This document shows, one piece after another, positions 55,667-64,000 of a stretch of 64,000 bases of DNA. The notes below the pieces were generated by a model. The model saw nothing but the letters and a program-made list of their open reading frames with translations, had not been told where the DNA came from and searched no databases. A program made the translations under genes and the position numbers. Each line of letters starts with the position of its first letter. Within the stretch, counting starts at the first letter, position 1. The stretch spans positions 1,922,001 to 1,986,000 of the forward strand of contig NC_048536.1 in assembly GCF_902806685.2 (NCBI RefSeq), read 5' to 3'. The stretch is from Maniola hyperantus (taxonomy: Eukaryota > Arthropoda > Insecta > Lepidoptera > Nymphalidae).

Positions 55667-56151
55667 CAGATCTAGAGGAATTCCACGAGCAAAACGTGCG
55701 CAGAAGATTTCTTCGACGTTTTGTCCACGCTGATACGACGCTTTATTAACATTTTAATAAGACTCATTGGAGCAGAATTTAGGACGCGTAGTTTCGCACG
55801 CGGAATTCCGTTTGTTCTCTTCTTGGCCCATGATCGCCCATTACATAATAACGCTATCCAATATCCATACTTAATAATTTTTTAGTAAGTACCTACTCAG
55901 TAATTCATTACTTGCGAGTTGCGACTCGTCTTATGGTGTAGGATCAACTTTATTTGCTCGAAACTACATTTTGGTGACGTCAAAATTTGACAGTGCTTTT
56001 ATAAAGAAGTGTCAATTTTGACGTAAAATGCGCGTAGTTACGGCTGCGGTGCCGGGCCTCTAAAAAAGGAAACGAATCAGGAAATTTAAAAGCACTTAAG
56101 TTTTAGTCGACAGCGACGTCAAAAAAATCGTTACTGAAAATTTTAAGTGCC

Positions 56152-56323
56152 GTTAATGGTGCGTTTCCAGTTCCACGGAAGCCTGAGTGCTTTTCCAACG
56201 GAGTCGTGACGTGTCTTCGACCATACTTTTTGACAGATAACGTGATAAGATATCACGCCATTTAACATCACCCTGATTGGTCTATTGAATACGTCTCCGT
56301 TTCAGTGGAAACGCACCCTACAC
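56152..56323. mobile_element. MITE, TIR GGTGCGTTTCCAGTTCCACGGA
   Basis: GGTGCGTTTCCAGTTCCACGGA and TCTCCGTTTCAGTGGAAACGCACC are inverted. The core (ATAACGTGATAAGATATCACG; CTGATTGGTCTATTGA) matches 40504-40662. It lies about 50 bases beyond the SUCO stop, so may be in its 3' UTR. Confidence 0.7.
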
Positions 56324-56373
56324 ATCGAGAAGCGTTTCATATTTTCTGCCAATACAGAATCCAGGACAAGTTC

Positions 56374-57070
56374 TTAAAATACTTTTTTCAGCATATTTTT
56401 AAAACTTTTCTTCTTTTTGCCTCCACTTTCACTTTCTGGGTGTCCATTTTGAGATATATCTGTAGATTCTGACCATAGACTCCCTGTAGGTGATTCTGAG
56501 GCAGCTTTCTTACTTAATTTCCCATTGAAAATCGGCTCCAAAGTCCTGACTACTGGACTTGGATTACTCCTACTGCTTTGACGGTTAAATGTTCTAAGAA
56601 ATGCTGGCGACGACAACCGTCTGGTTTTCATGGTCTTTGTCTTCAAATTGTTGAAGAAAGATCCATTAGTTTTTGGTAACTCTTTTACTTTATTCTCGGG
56701 AAATTCTTTTGGTTCCGAAACGGGAGCAAGGAATTCTGCTTCGTCCAAGATTATTGGGTTCTCTTGCAACTCTCTCATGCAATCATGAGCTGCATTTTCT
56801 TTAACTTCAGAGTCTGTACTCCTGTGAACTATCATTGAAGGTTTTCTTTTTCTATTCTTTTTGGCAACTTGCCATTCTCCAGCATCTTGATCTTTTTCGA
56901 TTTCATCTGGATGTGTTACAATTTGGAACGCTTCCTCACTTGGTCTCCTCTTCTTGGCTGAAGGAGTGGCATGCCCGCTAACACCTTCCACAGATTTTCT
57001 TCTAAACTTATCCTGTTTCTTCCTAGTCTTCTTTGGAATAGGTACTAGAATAGTTTCAGGTTTTTTTTTT
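56374..57070 (-). CDS. SUCO: SUCO C-terminal tail, out of frame with the upstream part
   Basis: Open from the A10 run to the stop at 56374. It encodes a Lys/Arg-rich tail (PIPKKTRKKQDKFRRKS) with Ser/Thr/Pro-rich middle and basic end (KKKKSFKNMLKKVF). Coding character and the conserved-looking end argue that it is translated. Either the homopolymer length is a sequencing/assembly error or this allele is truncated after the transmembrane helix. Confidence 0.7.
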
Positions 57071-60000
57071 CTTCGATATATAATACATTGCTATAACGAC
57101 TATTATAGACTGGTAAATGAAAAATTTAAAGAATGTTAAATTCCCGAACCAGCTGTCTCTTTCTTCCATCAGCATTTCTAGAGCTATAGTCATCTGTGAA
57201 AGTTTATCCTGTAGTAACGTCATCTGGTCTATGTATTTCTGTTCTCTTTCGTTGCTTTTTCTCCTTTCTTCCGACATTTGCAGCATTGTCTTTTCAAATG
57301 ACTTTTGCATTTCTTCTACTTGCTTTTTGTATCTTCTGCTCAACTCTTCGAGGTACTGACCCGACAGAGACATGTTTCTTTCTAGCGTCTGAAATTGAGA
57401 AATATAAGCGTTAATAATAAATACTATCATCGACAGCTAAGTTAAAATAAATTTAAAATTTCATAAGTCTGAATTTTTACACCTGAAGCATGAAATTTTA
57501 TGAAATAAGTTCTAAACATCTAAATATATAAAAAGAAAAGGTGACTGACTGACTGATCTATCAACGCACAGCTTAAACTACTGGACGGATCGGGCTGAAA
57601 TTCGGCATGCTGATCACTATCATGACGTAGGCATCCGCTAAGAAAGGGTTTTTGAAAATGCATCCCTTAAGGAGGTACAATAGGGGTCTGAAAATTGTGT
57701 AGTCCATGCGAATTAAGTCGCGGGCATAAGCTAGTTAAAAATAAATTTTCATCTTCAATTTTTTACAATATTTGTAGTTTCAGTTACACACTTATGTAAA
57801 CTTTTTTTAACTAGTAGTTTCTGATATAGGTTTAGAAAAATGAATAGACTCTGGTTAATATCAGCATGTTTTGTTAAAGAAGACTTAATCGTTAAGGACA
57901 TAAGTATTAAAAAATAAACTCACCTTCACTCTATTGGAGAGCCTTAAAAATACAGACTCCTTCTGTAGAGACGCCTGAGCCTGGTTTTGATTCACCGCGG
58001 CGTGAGCGCCGGCAGGAGTTGGATCCACCGCCATCTGATCTAGGTCAGATATAAAACTATCTGATTCGATCATCACTTGATCGCTTATTTCATCGCCTAC
58101 ACTTAGAGTATCTTTTGGTTTATCAGTGTTTATATCTTTTCCATTTTTAATTTCAATCTTTGGATTGTCTTGGTTTTCTATTTCGTTCTTCTCTTCTGAT
58201 TGTTTTTCTTGAGGCATTGGATCCACTTGTGGTTCCGGCAAAAAGAATTGTTCTTCAGCACTTGCTGGAGAATTTTCTTTGTAGGAATCTTTTTTATCTT
58301 TGTCATCTTTTGGTAACTCTACAGGAGCATGCTCAAGTTTTTGTTCAGGTACAACAGTTCTATCATCAGGTTGAGCCGTTTCATTAATTTTATCATCCGT
58401 ATCATTGTCTTTTATCGGCACTAACTTCAGTTCTTGTTCGGAATTAGTTTCACTATTAAGCTTCTGAGGGAAATCATCTACTGTTGTATTAGAAGTAACG
58501 TTCATTTCTGTCTCGAAACTAGTGTTTAATACTACTTTTTTCTCTTTAATCGCGAGAATGTTGCACAACGCTGCTATATATTTCGGCGGGAAGAAGGAGT
58601 TTACATACGCCGCGCGTTCTTCACCGAACTCTATAGTCTTTGTACTTTTAAAATCTAAACCATAGTTTTGACATACACTCGTACACTTTAAAGTGTCTCT
58701 TAAAAAAACTTGACGCACTAAACTGGTCAATCTGTCCGAGCTACAACTGAGTAGTTCATACACATCATTGTAAAGCGTTTCACTACAATTATCACACACT
58801 ATTATATGGCTGGGTGAGCAACACTTTTTGTACATATTGTCTGTTGATGTATCATTGTGTTCACTGGAAACGTTATTAGGAACTTCTGACTTAACTAATG
58901 CTTGAGCGGCTTTCTTCATAATAGACATGACGGCATCTCGCGCGGAACCGAACAAGTTCTTTGTCGGTTCCGCTTCAGCGGCGGGTACGTCGGGGACATC
59001 TATTATCTCATCCTCCTCGTCATCTATCTGAGCGGAGTGTTGAGAGCTTTCTTTTTCTAGCACTTCGAATTCTGAAGTGCCGTAAACTTTGAATAAAGAT
59101 ATAGGGCAGTAGTGTTCCGAACCGTGATGTGATAACAGTTCTACCCTGATAAATTTTCCAAATATATGCGGGTACAAATCGAAACTTTGTACATCTCTTA
59201 TGTCTTGCGCGGTAAACTGACCGACGCTGGCCCATTCCCGGACAGGAAATCGATCGCTAAAACCCACAGCGATATCTTTGGGCGTAGAGGAGAAAAGCTC
59301 AAAGTTTGCTATTTCGATCTTTTGTGCTTGCACAGCTTCGCAAAGCTCTACTACGAACCAAATGCGGCTGTTACAGGTGTTGAGCATATACTCGTCTCTG
59401 TTCGGAGATAAGATAGAGCTCGCCGATCCCGCCTCAGGGTTGACGGCGACGACTTTGGCACCGCATGCGGGAGAAGCATAATTTTTTGATCTTAATTTAG
59501 TGTTTTTGCTGCTGAAATTAGTATTACTATGACTAGGTTGACTTGAATGGTTCAGCACGATGTCCTTCTTTTCAGCCTCGGCTAGCTGTTTCTGCGCCCA
59601 CTCCGAGAAGGAGGGTATATCTTCTTGCGGCGTTTCCGGTTTGATTGGAATGTTTTCTTCGGGTTTTTCTTCCAGTTGAGATTCTGCTATGATTTCCGCG
59701 TCTTCCGGAGCTGTGGTGGTTTGAGGTACGTCCTCTGGTTGGCTCTCTTGGAAAGGTTTCGCTTTGACTACGAGCCGAGGTTCCGTACTTGGTTTTTCGG
59801 TAACTTTTTCTTTTTCCTCATCGTCGTCGCTAGCTTCACCGTCGGCGATAGCAAAACTTGTTGTTTCATTGTGCTTTTCTGATTCGTTCGCGTACAATAG
59901 CTCTTCTGGAGTTCTTAGATCCAACTTTGCATTTTCTGCTAGCGAGATGAGTATCGGAGGCTGCCCCGTGTCAGGTAACCTGAAATAGAAAAGAACAATA

Positions 60001-63000
60001 TGAATTTTTATGATAATAAAAATATCTGGATGCTTAGAATTTTTAACACAAAAGTTTTAAGTGAAAGTGCAAGTATCTTGATAAAGCTAACAAAATAGCT
60101 GATAAAATCAATCTGACAGAGAAATCCGTGATTTTATTATTGCCTAACGTTGCCGTTTAACGCAGTCGAGTCGATTAAATTCCAATTACTCGCCGGTAAT
60201 AAATCGCTTGAACGGAAACTAGTAATAACCTAACAAATTAGGGTAAATTGAAAAATCTACATATGAAGTCAAACATAGACTTATGCGTACAAAATGACTT
60301 CTCACGCTCCATTTTAACTTTATGTGTCATTGTCATGTCAAAAGTACGATTTTAGTCCGTATTTTAAAGTGAATCGTTCTTTTGACATAACAGTTGACCT
60401 ATAGAGTTAAAATATCGCATGAGAAGTCATTCTGTACGGACTATAACTAAATGGGTGTGTCTATCTGCCTCGCGAGGCATGCTCAGTCGATGTGTTTGTA
60501 CGAGGCAACGCACGCCTGTAAAACCTCTTATCGAATGAACGCCATTATTTCCTTCAAATAAAATACCAAACCAAAATTCAATAACAATAAATTACATTTC
60601 CTGGGTAAAGAGAATTTATTCACTATATAAATTTCAATTATGAGAACATGTTTATATCCTGATTTAGTGCGTATTTCCTTCATATAAATAAAGCTAAATA
60701 TAACTCATGTTTTGCAGCAAAATTACTATTAAAGTTGCAATAATCGTATATTTCGATTAAACTATGTTGGAATGCAAGCAAGCCGGTTTGCTTCTCCGCT
60801 TAGCTGAAACTTAGGTAGGTTTAAACTTGGTGCCTGCTTTATATTCGCCGGAATGTAAAGTAACTTTTGTTGCTAACTAGTTACTATCGGTAGTAGCCAT
60901 CGATATAAATGACAAGATATGCCCAAGCGAACAATTTTTTCACGGGTTTGGAACCAAATTAATCAGCGCCACCTCTTAGATACTAATAAACGACCCGTTT
61001 GAAATCCAGACGTCACTGAGGTTGCATTGGTGCTAAATAAACATTTTAGGACCAATGAGTCGGTGACTAAAGCAACATTTTGCTTGTTCAATGGCACTGT
61101 CCTTACGAAGTAATATATATGTCAATGGTAGTAGCGATGGGCATGAATCATGATTGCGAATTTTAAATCATATGAAAAGGTTCTTCGCGTGATTTTATAT
61201 CTGTGAAAGAGTCCATCTCAAATAGGTAATATGGCGCCACCGGATTTGACAAGGAAATGTGAAGTAGAGGCAAACACAGTGGATCGGAGACGGTCGCAGT
61301 GATACAGGGTATTCAAGAACCTGCATAGCCCCAAAGTTTATGAAGAAGAATAATAGGTAATATTAATCTACGACGACTGACGGAATAATTTACGGAGATG
61401 GTGGCGACTGGCGGGAAGCGGCTGGGTGAGGAAGGCTGAGGACAAGGTGTGGTGGTTCACAGACTGAACACAGACAGGGATGACCCATCTAGTGCGTAGT
61501 ACCTAGATAGACTATGGTACGGGACAAGTTTAGATGACAATCGGGGTAAGAGGCGGGGGACGCCCCGTACACCCGCGCTCGCTCGCACCGGGCTAGCGCG
61601 GAGGGTGTGCGGGGCGTCCCCACCCCGATTGCACACTTCGACCTGTCACGTACTGCTTATAAGTAAGCTAGGTACAAAAAAAAATAAGTTATCGGCCAAA
61701 AACGTGGGAATTTTGAAAAACTAATCTTTCTAAAAAAAAATGCTACGTAAAAAGTAAAAACTAAATAAAAAGTTTGGTACTTTGTAGCATTATGTTTTTA
61801 GAAACTTTAATTTTTGAAAATAGCCACGTTTTTTGGAGATAACTTATAAATATTGTTTGCAGTTAACGGCTTTTTTGATATAGGACGGCAGAGTTTACAT
61901 ATTTACGAATAAATAATATGATATCTCAAATTGACTTGACGCGTGGAAGTTATTTAAGATATTCTGTGACAATGGAGTCCTCAAAATATGAGATCAATTG
62001 TATAACGTGACCAATTGAGACAATCATTGCGTCAATTGTGGAGATTGTACTCATGTGGGAATGTGGGCATTACACATTTCTTGCGTATTGACCCAATCAA
62101 AAGCAAATTCATTTTCATCATCGTCATAATAGGGTATCGACCAATAGACCTTTACTGCTGGATATACCTAGGTCTCTTATAGGTAGTTGCTGTTTTTCCA
62201 AAGACAACATCTAAAGCCTCGGTGAATGTCGACCTATATTTTTACATATTTGCAAACTCAGAACAAGGACTGTTAGAAGTAGCCCTATTGTGACACTTAC
62301 TGTTAGAACGAGATAGCTAAATGCATTTAAGCTCTTAATAGAACGTGACAAAATGATTATGTTTTGTCCTTATCACCGTGGCCACATTTTTTTGTTTGCC
62401 AAAATGTATTTGTACGTGAGTATTTGGCAAACAACGTGAAGTGTAGAAGGAATGACATTGCACAAGTAAGAAAATCTGCTTGAGCGAGAGGGGCTGAGGG
62501 GGCCACGCTAGTTGCAAATCTGGACATATCTGTGTTTGCAAATTTTGCCAAGATCGGTCAGTGTGACTGAAACAGACTCATCGCCGAATTGGTCGGTTAT
62601 TTTTTCAGTTTTTCATTTGCCGAACCTGTTGGGCTAAATAGGTCCAAGGGGCATAATCTAACACTGACAATAATAGCGTGTTTGTTTTTATGACTTCAGT
62701 ACTTAACTGACATTGTTACGGTCTATTAAAAGATCGTGTGAAATGTAAGTGCGTGTTAAATTAATCGATATCTTGTTTATTGTTAAAATTCCTTTCCATA
62801 TTACGAACATACCAATGCATCAATTGATTTCGACAACGGGTTATTATGACGGAAATATACTTAGGTACTACACGCCACCATACCTGACTCCACGCGACTT
62901 GCGATAATACGCGTTTGTATTCAAAATTTACAAACTGAGGGTGTTTAAATGGATAGAGACCTCCTGATGACCCATGTCGGTTGATCTGGTATCCCTCTGA

Positions 63001-63635
63001 TAGTAAATATGTGTCATCGTCATCAACCGATAAACGTCCACTGCTGGATGTAGGTCTCTTGTAGGGACTTCCACACGCCACGGTCTTGCGCCGCCTGAAT
63101 CGAGCGGCTCGACTCGTCTGATGTCGTCCGCCCACCTAGTGGGGGGTCTTCCAAACGTTGCGCCTTCCGGTGCGAGGTCGCCATTACAGCACCTTGAGAC
63201 ACCAACGTCTATCTGTTTTCCGGACGTTGTGCTCTGCCCATTGCCACTTCAGCTTCGCAACCCGTTGATCTATGTCGGTTACTCTAGTTCTCCTACGGAT
63301 CTCCTCATTTTTGATTTGATCACGTAGAGAACCTACGACCATAGCTCTCTCCATCGCCCACTGAGTGACTCTGAGCTTTCTTTTGAGGCCCATAGTTAGC
63401 GACCATGTCTCGGATCCATATGTCATCACTGGCAACACGCACTGTTCGAAGACTTTGGTCATCAAGCACTGAAAATTTTTGGACGAGAATACATCTCGAA
63501 GCTTCCTGTAAATATGTGTAGAGTGTTATCTATAGTATCTTACGTGTAGAATATCTTGGTGAGTCCTTGGTGGCCACCGTACGACAGCAGTTGGCAGAGC
63601 AGCAGCGCCGCCAGCAGCGCCCGCGGCGGCGACAT
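56374..63635 (-). CDS. SUCO: SUCO/SLP1-like SUN-domain protein (frame break in A10 run)
   Basis: Three exons on the minus strand: 63635-63544 (signal peptide MSPPRALLAALLLCQLLS), 59979-57924 and 57388-56374. Phases 2 and 0 agree. The order is: signal peptide, acidic low-complexity region, SUN-like domain at about 197-332 (NYASPACGAKVVAVNPEAGS, CNSRIWFVVELCEAVQAQKIEIANFE, GKFIRVELLSHHGSEHYCPI), a Cys-rich block at about 415-525, a long acidic stretch, a coiled coil (ELSRRYKKQVEEMQ) and one transmembrane helix at about 801-821. This is the SUCO (osteopotentia)/yeast SLP1 family, ER or nuclear-envelope membrane proteins linked to folding and secretion. After the helix, a run of ten A (57061-57070) puts the literal reading into a stop (57056). 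The basic tail beyond (to 56374, ending FKNMLKKVF) is open in another frame. Exon 3 is 1015 bases, one over a multiple of three, so a one-base excess fits. Expected length about 1053 residues. Confidence 0.85.
57525..57738 (-). mobile_element. RTE-associated repeat, family A, in SUCO intron 2
   Basis: AAGGTGACTGACTGACTGATC to GTCGCGGGCATAAGCTAGTT; occupies nearly half of the 535-base second SUCO intron. Confidence 0.7.
57924..59979 (-). CDS. SUCO: SUCO exon 2: SUN domain and acidic regions
   Basis: A 2056-bp exon from a TTTCAG acceptor to a GTGAGT donor. It encodes residues 31-716: LPDTGQPPILISLAEN, acidic spacer with EEKEKVTEKP, the SUN domain, the Cys-rich block (KKCCSPSHIIVCDNCSETLY) and a Glu/Asp/Lys-rich segment ending LRLSNRVK, which continues as TLERN in exon 3. 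Confidence 0.9.
60287..60437. mobile_element. MITE, TIR GTACAAAATGACTTCTCA
   Basis: A nearly perfect foldback of 150 bases: GTACAAAATGACTTCTCACG at the left and GCATGAGAAGTCATTCTGTAC at the right, with CATGTCAAAAGTACGATT opposite AATCGTTCTTTTGACATA. Same family as the outer element at 33565. Confidence 0.75.
60891..61138. repeat. Same repeat, copy 3
   Basis: Flanked by GGTAGTAGCCAT and GGTAGTAGCGAT; the core contains an extra ATAAACATTTTAGGACC insertion. SUCO first intron. Confidence 0.65.
61513..61656. mobile_element. GC-rich palindromic MITE (relative of 36024)
   Basis: GGTACGGGACAAGTTTAGATG...GGGGGACGCCCCGTACACCC mirrors GGGTGTGCGGGGCGTCCCC...CGACCTGTCACGTAC. It is in the SUCO first intron. 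Confidence 0.7.
61660..63000. other. SUCO intron 1 interior, mostly unassigned
   Basis: AT-rich. A decayed RTE tail in minus sense lies near 62110-62200 (ATCGTCATAATAGGGTATCGACC). The hairpin GCCACATTTTTTTGTTTGCCAAAATG/CATTTGCC-like words near 62390 may be another small element. No exon with matching phase was found. Confidence 0.4.
63005..63475 (-). mobile_element. RTE-type LINE 3' end
   Basis: Minus-strand coding residue of a reverse transcriptase C-terminus: CVLPVMTYGSETWSLTMG, RVTQWAMERAMV, KLKWQWAEHNVR, then GRRTTSDE/GGRPPTRW-type and QDRGVWKSLQETYIQQW segments. It ends in the TCATCGTCATCAACC tail common to lepidopteran RTE elements. It lies in the SUCO first intron, about 70 bases from exon 1. 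Confidence 0.75.
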
Positions 63636-64000
63636 CGCGCAACCGCCGCCGCCGCATTGGCGACGTCGCGCGCCGATCACGACACACAACACACACCCCG
63701 CACTGTCCCGGCACCAGTGCGGACACACCTTTACACTTGTTTTGACGCTACAGATAAGTTTCACTATCGTACGAAGCCGAAGCACATGTAGATACACCTT
63801 TATTTCAACTTTTTGTAAAGCTAGATGATGTAGTTGGTACTAATGTCGACTGTGTCGCGCGCCTATAACAACACACAACACACACCCTGCATTCCTCCGA
63901 CACAAGTGTGGACACACCTTTACACTGGTTTTGACGTTACGTGACAATGTTTCGTAATCGTTGCAGTAAGACTTCAAGCCCGAAGCACATGTAGACACAC
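63636..64000 (-). promoter_or_regulatory. SUCO 5' region with a direct duplication
   Basis: Upstream of the SUCO start, about 130 bases at 63664-63800 recur at 63858-64000 with roughly 80% identity by eye. Shared landmarks are ACACAACACACACC, GTGCGGACACACCTTTACAC / GTGTGGACACACCTTTACAC and CCGAAGCACATGTAGA. The near copy is GC- and CpG-rich. It probably holds 5' UTR and proximal promoter. Confidence 0.5.

Larger units (their letters stand above)
53900..56150. other. Intergenic DNA between METTL13 and SUCO gene ends
   Basis: Convergent 3' flanks. Candidate poly(A) words: AATAAA at about 54035 (plus, METTL13) and TTTATT near 55433 (SUCO, minus). It contains the 54369 tandem pair and the 55498 MITE; the rest is unassigned. 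Confidence 0.4.

Overview
The window looks like lepidopteran (moth or butterfly) nuclear DNA. It is AT-rich with GT-AG introns. It is crowded with short repeat families typical of Lepidoptera: copies that begin or end on the motif CGACTTCGTCCGCG, several tRNA-derived SINEs, RTE-type LINE tails and many foldback (MITE-like) elements. No species can be named from sequence alone. No functional tRNA, rRNA, CRISPR array or viral gene was recognised.

Four cellular genes were assembled by hand from open frames, splice sites and matching intron phases. (1) 4391-20501 (+): a secreted protein with a Gln/Asn/Pro- and Thr-rich N-terminal region and two C-terminal FAS1 domains, midline-fasciclin/TGFBI-like, with a first intron of about 11.3 kb. 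(2) 24439-28759 (-): an eIF2-alpha kinase of the HRI (EIF2AK1) type. (3) 30250-52819 (+): the dual methyltransferase METTL13 (eEF1A lysine and N-terminal methyltransferase), in ten exons. (4) 56374-63635 (-): a SUCO/SLP1-type SUN-domain protein of the ER or nuclear envelope. Genes 2 and 3 are divergent, with start codons about 1.5 kb apart, and both act on translation (initiation factor kinase and elongation factor methyltransferase).

The rest is mostly repeat-derived. 1-4100 and 5000-15700 hold dispersed MITEs, SINEs and RTE-associated fragments. Introns 4 and 8 of METTL13 (7.9 and 6.2 kb) are transposon nests. Intron 8 carries an almost complete antisense CR1/Jockey-group LINE (about 4.4 kb, PHD-finger ORF1, endonuclease/RT ORF2 with one homopolymer frameshift) and a Harbinger-like 1.1-kb element that splits an RTE fragment. 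Intron 6 of METTL13 holds a 49-copy, 25-bp minisatellite with 525-bp higher-order periodicity; about half its units contain a perfect AP-1/antioxidant-response-type core.

Points most worth a second look: the 25-bp array; serial duplication of the last coiled-coil segment of the HRI gene just beyond its stop; a duplicated METTL13 C-terminus separated from the parent by a foldback element that begins at the stop codon; and an A10 run in SUCO that shifts frame just after the transmembrane helix.
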